Below are positions 26,701 through 35,316 of a stretch of 64,000 bases of DNA, piece after piece. The notes under the pieces are model-generated. The model saw nothing but the letters and a program-made list of their open reading frames with translations. It did no database searches and was not told the DNA's origin. This DNA comes from Neisseriaceae bacterium CLB008 (GTDB lineage: Bacteria; Pseudomonadota; Gammaproteobacteria; Burkholderiales; Neisseriaceae): positions 620,001-684,000 of the forward strand of contig CP166133.1 in the NCBI GenBank assembly GCA_041228285.1, in the 5' to 3' direction. The position numbers and the translations under genes are program-made. Position 1 is the first letter of the stretch, and every line of letters starts with the position of its first letter.

Positions 26701-29700
26701 ACTTCTCGAACGGTGGCGATGCCTTCTTGATCTAGGCGTAAAACGGCCTGAGTTAAGGCTCGGGTATTGTCGTTGGCAATGTCAAACGTACCTGCCCCTA
26801 GCCCTAATGTACCGGTAAAGTTTTGGCTGCTGTGCTGAGCGCTGGCGGTGTCAAAGTCAAAAGCGGCTCCTTTAGTGTGGGTGCGGACTAAGCCTTCACC
26901 AGCCAACTGGTGTTTGAAAGTAAAGGCGCCCTGATCACTTTGATTCACAAAGAGTTCTGCATTGGCTTCAACCGTCACGCCATCCTCGGGCAATTGTTCA
27001 TTGAGAACGATGTCGGTGTTTCGCCATTCAAATTTGGCACCGGCCTTGATCCACAGCTGTTCAAATCCATTAATTTTGGCAGGGTCGATTAAGGCATAGT
27101 GGCTGTCACCTTGTAATGTGAGTCTGTCCTTGGTGCCAGATCCCGCTGTGAGGGTGTTGAATAAAGGGCCTCCTTGGGCTTCGCTGACATTGTTTAAAAT
27201 AAATTGATTACCCGTTTGACTAGTGCCGGTGGTGGCGGTGTTGATTTTCGTACCACCATTCAGGGTGATGGTGTTGTTGCCGTTGCCCGCTTTAAAATCG
27301 TTTGCTTGGCTGGTCTGGTTTAAGGTTAGGGTATTGTTGCCATCCCCCAAAGTGATGTCTCGTGCGACGGCTTTTTCGGTTAAGTTAATGACATTGTGGC
27401 CATTTTTAGCCGTCAGATCGCCTGTTGAACTGGTATCTTTCAACGCGACTTGGTTATTGCCGCCGCCCAGCGCCGTTGTGCCGATGATATTACCTGTAGA
27501 TTGATTGGTAAACTTCACGTTTTGATCAATATTGGCAGCATCAATGGCGATGTGCTGATCGGTTTGGGCGGTGATTTTTCCTTGGTTGGTAAAGGTAAAG
27601 TCATGATTGAGCGCCGTTAAGTCAACCACGGCAGCGTGGTCTGATTGGGAGGTGAGGTTGCCGTATTGTTCAATCAATTGGCTTTTGCCCGTGACGATGA
27701 GCGCTGATTGGCCTTGGGCTTGAGTAATGTCTACGCTGGTGCCTGTCTTAACCCAGCCGGATGTGTTGGTAACGATCCCTTGGCCAGCGGCCTTTTCAAC
27801 CTTAATCAGTAAGTTTGTTGCGCCAGAAGTATCCAGATTACTGGTGGCCATGATGGGTGCTCCGGAGGCATCCTCTGCTTGTAGCGTGAGGCCTTTACCA
27901 TCGTTTCCAGCCACCGTAATGAGCCCAGAACCGGTGAGCTTAAATGTTTTATTGGCGCCGCCATCGCCGTCAGTGTTTAAAAATTGGATGCCACTGCCTG
28001 AGCCCGAAATGGCAATTTGAGCCTGATCTGCGGTGAGGCTGGCGCCCGCATGTACTCGGACACCGTCGGCGCTGCCTTCGCCTTTAACAAGGCCGGCACC
28101 TTCTTTGCCTTGTAAGGTTAAGCTGGCGCCTTCGTTCAGCCTTACGGCTGCGGTGCCGTCAGTGGCGGTAATTCTGCCTAGATTAAGAATGTGTGAATTG
28201 GCACCGTAAATGTCGACGCCTACGCCGTTGACCAGCACACTGGCGGCGTTGTCGTTGTCGACTACGCCACCTTTGACGTAGATGCCTACTGAGTCTGGCG
28301 ATTGGGTGAAGTCGATGCTGCCTTCATGTCGTAAAATACCTTCTTCTAAAGCCTTATAAGCCACGGCCCCTTGGGCTACGTTGGCTGAGGTAAGGGCGGC
28401 TTTGGTGATGAGTTTGGCTTTGGGTTTGCCGGTACTGGCGTCGCCATGAAGATTATAGTGGCGGCCATCGACAATGGCGACCGATGCATCTTTACCTTTG
28501 ACGTTAATCTTGGAGTGTTCGCTGAGAAGTACCTTGTTATCAGCACCTGCACCTGAGTTAATGGTCAGCCCGGTTGCGTTCTCGCTGTCGACGTTTAACG
28601 TCATGCCCCCTGTGTCTAATTGGGTGCCCGCGCTGGCTACGTAGAAGCCAGTGGCGCGTTTACCCGTGATGTTAAAGGTGTATAGGTCGTTGTCTGCAAG
28701 GAAGCTGGCGGCTTGGTCAACTCGGAATAGGGTGGAGGCTTCGTTGGCTACCGTGAGGTTAACCGGTTGACCATCAAAGCGGATGCTTGAGCTTTCCTGA
28801 GCATTTCGTCCAGAAATCCAATAGCCTATTTGATTGCTGCCAGCGTCAAAAACCACTGTGGCGCCATCGGCTACGTTGACCTGGCCACCGCTGCGAGCGA
28901 AGACGCCAATGGTGTTGACGCCTTTAATAGTGACCTTGCTTTGTGCTCCAGAAAGAATGGCTTCGGCATTGTCTACGCGCACGCCGTAGCTAAATGCATC
29001 CGTACTGGCGTGGCCGGTACCGTCGACGATGATTTGCCCTTTATTGTAGACTTTGGCGCCGCTTTTGGCGAACAAGGCCGTGGCATTTTTACCTTTGACA
29101 TTAATTTGGCCTGTCTCGCTATTGCTGATTTGCTCTCCATTGTGGCCTACCTCACCCACGACTTTAATCCCGGCGGTGTTGTGGCCATCGACGTTAATGA
29201 TGTGGTTGTTCACAATCTTTATGTGATCAAAACGGTCGTTGCTGGTTGAGCCTGGCGTGTGGTCGGTGTTGATGGCCACTGCGTTTCTAACATTGGCGCC
29301 CATATTGATGGTGCCGTCATTGATGATGGAGACGGTGTCATTAGGATCGTTGTAATAGGTACTGATGGCGCTGTAGGTGTTGTCAACGTCTAGGTTGTCA
29401 CTGGGGTTGCCGCCGGCAAGGGTATTGTTTAGGCCAATGTTCATGACGCCATTTGCGGTGTTGTGGAAGCGGCCATTATTTTGGATGTGGGCGCCAGTGG
29501 CCACGCCTTCACCGCGCTGAGTTGCGTTTGGGGCGATGGTAAATTGGCCGCTATTTTCACCTAAAGCGCCTAAACCAATAGCCAAAGCAACGTTACGGAC
29601 GTCGTCACCCCCGTGCGGGGCTGACACAAAAATGGCCCCCTTGTTTCGATAGACGCCATCGGGCTTTTGAACCTGGTCAGCATGAACGCGGGCCGTAGTG

Positions 29701-31175
29701 CCACCGTCGGGGAAGGTGCCGTCAGCGGATTCATAACCGAAGAGCAAACGACCGTCGGCCTCGTTGATGAAGGTCGCGTCGACCACGAGGGCATTTTGGG
29801 TGCCTAGATTGATGACGGCGTTAGTGGCATGGTGGTGGACGGTGGCTTGGTCGTGAACGTATAAATTATAGGCGTATAGTTCAGCAGAGCCTATGGCGCG
29901 GATTTTAGCGTCGGGCTGAATATTGACCACGGCATTTGATCCATGTGCCTCAATGAGGCTGCGCATGCCTGTGTCTGTAGCCATCGCGGTACTGATGTAA
30001 TATTCTGCAGGATCGTCGCTAGGCGTGTATTGATATTTAAGGGTGTATATTTTTTCGGCATCAGTGGTGGAAACTAACGCTTTTTTAATTAAACCATCAT
30101 AATCATTTGAGATCAGTCTGTTATTGGTAATGGCGGCTATGAGGACATTGTTGTAATCAATGAGGGCGGCTTCATTGTCGATATCGAAGTGACCATCATA
30201 GGTAGTGTCTGTTTTAGGGTCGTAAAAACCATCTAGTTGTTTGATGTAAATTTTACCTGCCAATTTTTTGGTTTGGCCAAAATTCACGGTGTCTCCAGGC
30301 AGAGCGTCATTCATTGAGACGGCATCACTAAAGGTAACCGTCATGGGTTTGGTGACGTTGAGGGTGGCAGTGTTGGCACCGGTGCCTTGGGCAATAAATA
30401 AAGAGCTGTGTTTGGTTTGTCCTAGGAGCCAGTTGGGGTCTTCATCTGGGGCTAAGGTGAGGGTGCCATCGTGAATACGGGCCAGTGTGAGCTCATGGAA
30501 CGGTTCGCTAGGCTGTTCTTTTAATACTTTGGCAAAAAAACTGAATTTATTGTCAAATTTAATCTTATTGGCGTCGAAAACTTCCGTTTCAACCCATTCA
30601 CCATCATCTAACTGCCACTTGATAACCAGCATATTCTTATCATTGAAAGCCCAGTCTTCCCAAGTGGGGGGCGCATTTAATGGGTTGTCTTCACCATTGG
30701 GGACGGAGTTGTCATAAATGATGGCCGCACCCTTGTCAAACAGTGGTTGTAAATCTACCTCTTCAAAAGGCAAAACGTTTTCGGCTTGAAAATCTACGGC
30801 TTGGCCCATGGGCTTGAAATTAAGTACATAAGACTTACCGGGGTCTGTGGTGATGGAGGTGCCGAACTCCAAGGCTTTTTTAAAATTATTGGCGTTATCA
30901 GGATTGATGCCGGTAATTTTACCATCACTGCCCCAGATGAATTGGCCAGGATTGTAGATGGGGTGTAGGTCGACGGTTGTGTCCGCATGGGCTGGTGCCA
31001 TGAATAGAGTGCACAGTGAGAGCGCCAAGACGGTGCGTCGGACTTTTGCTCCAGAGGCTCTGGCCGCAGGCCGTTGACCGACGGTTTGGGTCGATTGATG
31101 GCTGCTTGCTAATTCAGAAACCACCGTTAAGAGGCCGGTGCGCGCATTTTTGACGACTTTATACACTTTATTCAT
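23748..31175 (-). CDS. giant autotransporter (type Va) adhesin-like protein
   Basis: A 2475-residue autotransporter. The N-terminus MNKVYKVVKNARTG matches the extended signal peptide region of large autotransporters, followed by a normal signal core cleaved near AHA-DT (about residue 65). The passenger is a very long run of short beta-strand repeats rich in Gly, Asn, Thr and Val, including GDGNNTLTLNQ-type and 'KGGTLLAG'-type PATR repeats around residues 1900-1960. The last ~280 residues form the outer-membrane barrel, beginning after LIGTYLANQSAALSMFQMTL. The chain ends AMVGAKYQWQ, so Gln follows the usual terminal aromatic. It probably mediates adhesion; no protease triad is obvious. Confidence 0.9.
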   Translation of the reverse strand: MNKVYKVVKNARTGLLTVVSELASSHQSTQTVGQRPAARASGAKVRRTVLALSLCTLFMAPAHADTTVDLHPIYNPGQFIWGSDGKITGINPDNANNFKKALEFGTSITTDPGKSYVLNFKPMGQAVDFQAENVLPFEEVDLQPLFDKGAAIIYDNSVPNGEDNPLNAPPTWEDWAFNDKNMLVIKWQLDDGEWVETEVFDANKIKFDNKFSFFAKVLKEQPSEPFHELTLARIHDGTLTLAPDEDPNWLLGQTKHSSLFIAQGTGANTATLNVTKPMTVTFSDAVSMNDALPGDTVNFGQTKKLAGKIYIKQLDGFYDPKTDTTYDGHFDIDNEAALIDYNNVLIAAITNNRLISNDYDGLIKKALVSTTDAEKIYTLKYQYTPSDDPAEYYISTAMATDTGMRSLIEAHGSNAVVNIQPDAKIRAIGSAELYAYNLYVHDQATVHHHATNAVINLGTQNALVVDATFINEADGRLLFGYESADGTFPDGGTTARVHADQVQKPDGVYRNKGAIFVSAPHGGDDVRNVALAIGLGALGENSGQFTIAPNATQRGEGVATGAHIQNNGRFHNTANGVMNIGLNNTLAGGNPSDNLDVDNTYSAISTYYNDPNDTVSIINDGTINMGANVRNAVAINTDHTPGSTSNDRFDHIKIVNNHIINVDGHNTAGIKVVGEVGHNGEQISNSETGQINVKGKNATALFAKSGAKVYNKGQIIVDGTGHASTDAFSYGVRVDNAEAILSGAQSKVTIKGVNTIGVFARSGGQVNVADGATVVFDAGSNQIGYWISGRNAQESSSIRFDGQPVNLTVANEASTLFRVDQAASFLADNDLYTFNITGKRATGFYVASAGTQLDTGGMTLNVDSENATGLTINSGAGADNKVLLSEHSKINVKGKDASVAIVDGRHYNLHGDASTGKPKAKLITKAALTSANVAQGAVAYKALEEGILRHEGSIDFTQSPDSVGIYVKGGVVDNDNAASVLVNGVGVDIYGANSHILNLGRITATDGTAAVRLNEGASLTLQGKEGAGLVKGEGSADGVRVHAGASLTADQAQIAISGSGSGIQFLNTDGDGGANKTFKLTGSGLITVAGNDGKGLTLQAEDASGAPIMATSNLDTSGATNLLIKVEKAAGQGIVTNTSGWVKTGTSVDITQAQGQSALIVTGKSQLIEQYGNLTSQSDHAAVVDLTALNHDFTFTNQGKITAQTDQHIAIDAANIDQNVKFTNQSTGNIIGTTALGGGNNQVALKDTSSTGDLTAKNGHNVINLTEKAVARDITLGDGNNTLTLNQTSQANDFKAGNGNNTITLNGGTKINTATTGTSQTGNQFILNNVSEAQGGPLFNTLTAGSGTKDRLTLQGDSHYALIDPAKINGFEQLWIKAGAKFEWRNTDIVLNEQLPEDGVTVEANAELFVNQSDQGAFTFKHQLAGEGLVRTHTKGAAFDFDTASAQHSSQNFTGTLGLGAGTFDIANDNTRALTQAVLRLDQEGIATVREVQGMGIQKMGGLMFNGGTLKFAENITGKKKLQSHIQVDHLNLIQADGTVEATAAGFDNLPTPNVDFNLPLLEQDEGDAIVQLVAATKVSGIADPLTLTLLDAQGQAITTTPTQQDIRQNGQKVATASYDYGFQTTVQRGGADDGLYVAYKLTEIDLQGTGKNALVLAAAAGKQGGASRLDAQLTGSGDLAINSDSDWVGLANWRNNYSGQTLVQRGKLRLEADTVLGNTSVLDLASGTEVNFNSTAGTATTQTIGQLKSQAGSELALADGTLTIKQGGVSDGRISGSQKATLVAENGSLKVNGANAPLAAHIDIKAPASIDLNNAQGLGSGLITNAGKLNLNQAQGVLRNDIEDKGQVNLKGASIELAGNNQNFAGSFNIDGSSTLQAAVPNHLGSSVVNNSGTFIVNQADTQNVWTLANEIKGTGTLVKANAGTLALTTASAQYTGTTDIKGGTLLAGSKDQALTLNSRQVNVGKGTQFSGFGEAKGSVDNQGTFFVGGLDKTEQSDTTQYRVAGNFSNNGGSIKLGSKEGTGSRLNVGGNFIANGGRIDMNTILNKGHAETETDQLVVAGNVTVGANGPTTLYITPVGGKGADTRKQPDAIKVVDVGGTSANQAFKLGAPVAIGIYEYLLHKGYKDNSWYLDSYDTNVYPPDENKVPPVDKPNPLIGTYLANQSAALSMFQMTLHDRLGEPQYANSLKGEDRATSVWMRVVADRQKHEAANGFLKLKGNTYTTQIGGDIIQWHDEGNHRSRIGLMAAYGKSDYTSRSKTTGSEAKGKIKNAYSLGVYGTWYQDHDQPKGAYVDAWAQYSWFKNEVSMGRSAKDTYNSNLFSASIEGGYTFKIHQQDEFKQWELQPQAQITFNAFDSDASVHATGLKTNGTNENSILTRLGARLTYANRYEADKSVQPFAELNWIHSNANNSIVFNDRYTFKDEIPSNRFEIKVGAEGQLSKNWSVWGNMAHQTGKHSYSAYRAMVGAKYQWQ

Positions 31176-31689
31176 GATAGTTCCTTTATGGTTTGGTGCT
31201 GGCTTAAATAAATTGGCCTGAATGGGAGGAAGCGTGTCAAAGTTTTATGCTATTAGTTTTTATACTACGCATGCTGGCGTTCTTTTTGTAGTGTATTGAT
31301 TAGAAATGTTAAATTCATTAGTAATTAAAAATTGATTCAGATCTGATTTTTTTAAGTAATTGATAGTACTACCATTTTATTTTTTTGCTGGTGGGATATT
31401 GTGGTTGATATGTTACAGTGTGTTTAAGGTTGAATTGATCTAATAATCATCGGTTTTTCAATGTGTTATTGTTTTTCTTGGCATTAAGTATTAGGGTGAT
31501 GGGAAACAGTGGTTCAATCTATAATGAATAATGAGAATGCAGAGGGATAAGTTGCTCGGCATGCATTGATTTAACCTATCGTGATGAAAATATTTACATA
31601 TTTTTAACCATTCAGCTGTTCTCATGTGAGGCCATAATGGCTATCATGACGCGTACGAATGATGATTAGGCAGCGGGAGAGAAAGCAGC
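31176..31689. other. 514-bp AT-rich intergenic region upstream of the autotransporter
   Basis: No gene seen. It must hold the promoters of the autotransporter gene (minus) and the Sel1 gene (plus). A TATAAA-like -10 for the minus strand lies near 31260. I found no long homopolymer or short tandem repeat of the sort that causes phase variation. Confidence 0.5.
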
Positions 31690-32307
31690 ATGGTTTTATT
31701 GAAGCGTCGGTTGAGTTTATTAAGTGTGTGTTTACTGTTGCCCATTGCCTTTATGTCATTGGTACTTGCTGATGCACAGCAAAGTGGTGAGGCCGCCGCG
31801 CAACGCTTGCTCTTGCGTGCTGATGCGCATAATACCCAAGAACAAATCAATATGGGCGTGATGTATTTAAAAGGCCAAGAGGTTGAGGCGGATCCCGAGC
31901 AGGCATTTTATTGGATGGAAACCGCCGCAGAGAATGGCAGTGCCGAAGCAGAATATTATCTGTCTTTATTTTATGAAGATGGCTTGGGCGTGAATGAACC
32001 TGATTTAGCGGTGGCGATGAAGTGGTTGCGTCAAGCGGCGGAACACGATTACCCCTATGCTTATTATGAGTTAGGCCTAGCTTATCTGGCTGGTAAAACC
32101 GGCGCCATCGATGCCCACCAAGGCGCCGTGTGGCTAGATAAGGCCGCCCGTGTGGGCGTGGTTCGAGCGCAGCGGCAGTTGGCTGAACTCTACGCCCAAG
32201 GCGTGGGCGTGGCACAAAACACCGGCTCTGCGATGTATTGGTATCGCCAGGCCAGTAAGGGTGGCGATGTCGCCGCCCTGAAGGCTTTAGAAGCGCTACA
32301 GCCATAA
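31690..32307 (+). CDS. Sel1-repeat protein, secreted or periplasmic
   Basis: A 205-residue protein with a signal-peptide-like N-terminus (basic residues then a Leu-rich core to about residue 27). Four Sel1/TPR-like repeats follow, each with the pattern A..LG..Y..G.GV..D...A..W...AA..G, for example GVMYLKGQEVEADPEQAFYW and LAELYAQGVGVAQNTGSAMY. Such repeats form helical scaffolds for protein-protein contacts. Partner unknown. GGGAGAGAAAGC precedes the ATG. Single gene with terminator. Confidence 0.82.
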   Translation: MVLLKRRLSLLSVCLLLPIAFMSLVLADAQQSGEAAAQRLLLRADAHNTQEQINMGVMYLKGQEVEADPEQAFYWMETAAENGSAEAEYYLSLFYEDGLGVNEPDLAVAMKWLRQAAEHDYPYAYYELGLAYLAGKTGAIDAHQGAVWLDKAARVGVVRAQRQLAELYAQGVGVAQNTGSAMYWYRQASKGGDVAALKALEALQP

Positions 32308-32318
32308 AAGACGATAAT

Positions 32319-32360
32319 AAAAGCCCGTTTAAAAACTGATTGTTTTTAAACGGGCTTTTT
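32319..32360 (+). terminator. terminator of the Sel1-repeat gene
   Basis: A perfect 16-bp stem (32321-32336 with 32342-32357) followed by T-run. It isolates the Sel1 gene from the copper operon. Confidence 0.85.
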
Positions 32361-32422
32361 GCTGCGTGGTGATTTTGGATGGGGTTGCGTGTGGCGTGGC
32401 TAAATAAAGTAAACAATAGGCC

Positions 32423-32453
32423 TTGACCTTACCCTCTGGGGAAGGTTTAAGCT
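32423..32453 (+). promoter_or_regulatory. CueR/MerR-type copper-responsive promoter
   Basis: The -35 TTGACC (32423-32428) and -10 TAAGCT (32448-32453) are 19 bp apart, the over-long spacing that MerR-family activators correct by twisting DNA. The spacer holds the dyad ACCTTACCC-TCT-GGGGAAGGT, close to the E. coli CueR operator at copA. It stands 44 bases before the copZ start, so copper-activated expression of copZ-copA is expected. No cueR gene lies in the window. Confidence 0.88.
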
Positions 32454-32497
32454 GTGATGGTTTTCAACACACCATACACTTTATAAGGAGTAATACC

Positions 32498-32707
32498 ATG
32501 AGTACCATTCAAATGACTGTTTTGGGCATGACTTGCCGTAAATGCGTGGCCCACGTGACCGAAGCCTTAACCGACGTTGAGGGCGTGACCAGCGTGAACG
32601 TTGATCTAGAAACCAAGCTGGCTACGGTAGACACCGATGGCACGGTCAGCGTGGCTGATTTGACCGAAGCGGTTGTCGCTGAAGGCTATGAAGTCGGCCA
32701 AGCTTAA
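32498..32707 (+). CDS. copZ: copper chaperone CopZ-like (HMA domain)
   Basis: A 69-residue heavy-metal-associated domain with the metal site GMTCRKC (Cys13, Cys16) and a betaalphabetabetaalphabeta layout. Such proteins carry Cu(I) in the cytoplasm to the P-type ATPase. Met 32498 with TAAGGAG upstream is the start; the longer frame from 32423 runs through the promoter and is rejected. The copA gene follows 24 bases later. Confidence 0.9.
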   Translation: MSTIQMTVLGMTCRKCVAHVTEALTDVEGVTSVNVDLETKLATVDTDGTVSVADLTEAVVAEGYEVGQA

Positions 32708-32731
32708 ACACTATTGAGACAGGAGGTTGGC

Positions 32732-35131
32732 ATGAATCAGCAACAATCAATCCAAAGCATACGCCTAGCGGTGACTGAAATGACCTGTGCTTCATGCGTG
32801 GGTCGGGTCGAGAAAGCCTTGGGGAAAGTAGAGGGTGTTGTGTCTGCCTCTGTCAACCTCATGACTAATCAGGCTACGGTTGAGTATGACGTGAAACAAA
32901 CCAATGTCGCGGCCCTCATTAAAGCCGTAGAAGGCGCCGGTTACGGCGTGACCACCGAAAAACTGGTGTTCGATGTCAGTGAAATGACGTGCGCTTCTTG
33001 TGTGGGCCGGGTTGAAAAAGCCCTCAAAAAACAGCCAGACGTGCTGGAGGCGCAAGTTAATTTGGCTACGGAGCAGGCCAGCGTTACCGTGTTGACGGGT
33101 ACGTCCGTCGCCGGCTTGATGCACACCTTACAAAAAGCGGGTTATCCTGCGCGCCTACATGAGGCGGGTGTGAAAACTGAAGACGATGGCAAAGGCTTGA
33201 ATAAAGAAACCAAGATCCTGATCGCTTCAGTGATTTTAACCTTGCCCTTGGTGGCACCAATGATTTTAATGCCGTTCGGCATTCACCTGATGCCGCCTGC
33301 CTGGATTCAATTTGTCTTGGCCGGCGTGGTGCAGTTTGTGTTTGGCTGGCGATTTTATAAGGCCGGTTGGGCAGCGGTGAAGGCCAGGGCCGGCAATATG
33401 GATTTACTGGTGGCCTTGGGCACCAGCGCCGCGTTTGGACTGTCGATTTATGAATGGCTGTTTGGGCGGCAACACCTGTATTTTGAAACCTCAGCTGCGG
33501 TGATCACGCTGATCCTCGTGGGTAAGTGGCTAGAATCGCGCGCCAAGCGTCAAACCACAGAAGCCATTCGTGCGTTAAATGCTTTACGTCCAGAAATGGC
33601 ACGAGTGGTGATTAATGGCGAAGAGGTTGAAGTAGCGATTGCCCAGGTTCAGGTCAATGACGTGGTGCGGGTTTTGCCCGGTGAGCGGATGCCCGTCGAT
33701 GGCGAAGTATTAGAAGGCATGACGGCGGCGGATGAATCCTTGCTGACTGGTGAGAGTGAGTGGGTAAACAAGAACGTCGGTGACCAAATCATTGGCGGTT
33801 CGGTGAACACCGACGGGGCGATTTTGGTGAAAACCACCGCCATCGGTGCTGAAACCACGCTGGCACGCATCATTCGCTTAGTGGAAGAGGCTCAGGTTGC
33901 CAAAGGGCCACTGCAGCGCCGCGTCGACCAAATCAGCGCCATTTTTGTGCCGGTTGTGCTGGTGATTGCCTTGATTACCTTTTTGGTTTGGGGCTTAAGC
34001 ACCGGTGACTGGGGGCATGCAATCTTGACGGCGGTGGCGGTGATGGTGATTGCCTGTCCTTGTTCTTTAGGCTTGGCCACACCTACGGCGATTATGGCGG
34101 GCACAGGCGTGGCTGCGAAGTATGGCATTTTGATTAAAGACGCCGAAACCTTAGAGCGGGCTCACGCCATCGACACGCTGGTGTTCGATAAAACCGGCAC
34201 CCTAACCGAAGGCCAGCCAAGCTTGGTGGCCAGCGTCAGCGATGGCCTGAGCGAGTCTGAATTCCTCATCGTGGCTGGGGCCGTACAGCAAGGCAGTAGT
34301 CATCCTTTGGCGCAGGCGGTTAAAGATCGCGCCCAGGCCTTGGGCTTAAGTTTGCCCGACACCACCGACATGCAAAACATTGTGGGTAAGGGCGCAGAAG
34401 CCAAAGTGGCCGGTGTGCAGACTTATTTAGGCAACGACCGCTTAATGCAAGAAAAAAACGTGGATTTAAGCGCCTATCGTGCCCGTGCCGATGAATTTGA
34501 AGCCGCAGGCCGTACGGTGTCTTGGCTGATGCAAGCGCCAGCGCAAGGTGAGTCAACGCTGCTGGGGTTTATGGTGTTTGGCGATGAAATCAAAGCCACC
34601 GCCAAAGCAGGCATTGCCGCGCTACAGGCCCAAGGGGTGACCTGTGTGATGTTTACCGGCGACAAAGAAGGGGCGGCCCAGCATGTGGCCAAACAGTTGG
34701 GCTTGGACGATGTGCGTGCCCAAATGTTGCCGGAGGACAAGTCTAAAAACGTTTTGGCGCTGAAGGCCAAGGGGGCCAGAGTGGCCATGGTGGGCGATGG
34801 GGTGAACGATGCACCGGCGCTTGCGGCTGCCGACGTGGGCATTGCCATGGGCCAAGGCGCCGATGTGGCCAAACACGCTGCTGGCATTACGCTGATGCGT
34901 GACGATAATCGCTTGATCGCCAGTGCCTTGTCGATTGCCCACCGCACCGATCGTAAGATCAAGCAGAATCTGTTCTGGGCATTCTTATACAACACCATCG
35001 GCATTCCATTGGCCGCCTTTGGTTTCTTGAATCCGGCTTTTGCTGGTGCCGCCATGGCCCTGAGCAGCGTCAGCGTGGTGATGAATGCCTTATGGCTGAA
35101 ACGCTGGCGGCCACAAGGCTTTAATGATTAA
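32732..35131 (+). CDS. copA: Cu(I)-exporting P-type ATPase CopA
   Basis: A 799-residue P1B-1 ATPase. Two N-terminal HMA domains carry EMTCASC (Cys19/22 and Cys87/90). Eight membrane helices follow, with the transport motif Cys442-Pro443-Cys444 in [13 protein letters not shown]. The phosphorylation site is Asp486 in DKTGT, the hinge motif is [16 protein letters not shown] near residue 688, and the SSHPLAQAV nucleotide-binding His is present. It pumps Cu(I) out of the cytoplasm. AGGAGG precedes Met 32732. Co-transcribed with copZ from the CueR-type promoter. Confidence 0.95.
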   Translation: MNQQQSIQSIRLAVTEMTCASCVGRVEKALGKVEGVVSASVNLMTNQATVEYDVKQTNVAALIKAVEGAGYGVTTEKLVFDVSEMTCASCVGRVEKALKKQPDVLEAQVNLATEQASVTVLTGTSVAGLMHTLQKAGYPARLHEAGVKTEDDGKGLNKETKILIASVILTLPLVAPMILMPFGIHLMPPAWIQFVLAGVVQFVFGWRFYKAGWAAVKARAGNMDLLVALGTSAAFGLSIYEWLFGRQHLYFETSAAVITLILVGKWLESRAKRQTTEAIRALNALRPEMARVVINGEEVEVAIAQVQVNDVVRVLPGERMPVDGEVLEGMTAADESLLTGESEWVNKNVGDQIIGGSVNTDGAILVKTTAIGAETTLARIIRLVEEAQVAKGPLQRRVDQISAIFVPVVLVIALITFLVWGLSTGDWGHAILTAVAVMVIACPCSLGLATPTAIMAGTGVAAKYGILIKDAETLERAHAIDTLVFDKTGTLTEGQPSLVASVSDGLSESEFLIVAGAVQQGSSHPLAQAVKDRAQALGLSLPDTTDMQNIVGKGAEAKVAGVQTYLGNDRLMQEKNVDLSAYRARADEFEAAGRTVSWLMQAPAQGESTLLGFMVFGDEIKATAKAGIAALQAQGVTCVMFTGDKEGAAQHVAKQLGLDDVRAQMLPEDKSKNVLALKAKGARVAMVGDGVNDAPALAAADVGIAMGQGADVAKHAAGITLMRDDNRLIASALSIAHRTDRKIKQNLFWAFLYNTIGIPLAAFGFLNPAFAGAAMALSSVSVVMNALWLKRWRPQGFND

Positions 35132-35185
35132 GACTAGAGCATAAGTACTGTTTCATAGACTGTGTTAAGCTGATGACAACACGTC

Positions 35186-35232
35186 AACAGCGCGCTTGGC
35201 GAAGAGGATGTCCGCCCAGCGCGCTGTTTTTT
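35186..35232 (+). terminator. terminator of the copZ-copA operon
   Basis: AACAGCGCGCT with TGGCG pairs with CGCCCAGCGCGCTGTT, followed by T-run. It lies 55 bases after the copA stop. Confidence 0.82.
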
Positions 35233-35316
35233 ATAGCCATAGATGAATCAAGCGGTATTTTGTCATAGAATGAGTGCATCATAACGCGTTGCGTAGACGA
35301 TAGGAGAGCTAAGCGC

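Noticed and set aside
23751-30988. Many plus-strand frames across the autotransporter gene
   Set aside because: They are antisense shadows of a repetitive gene with strong codon bias; none has a ribosome site or family resemblance.
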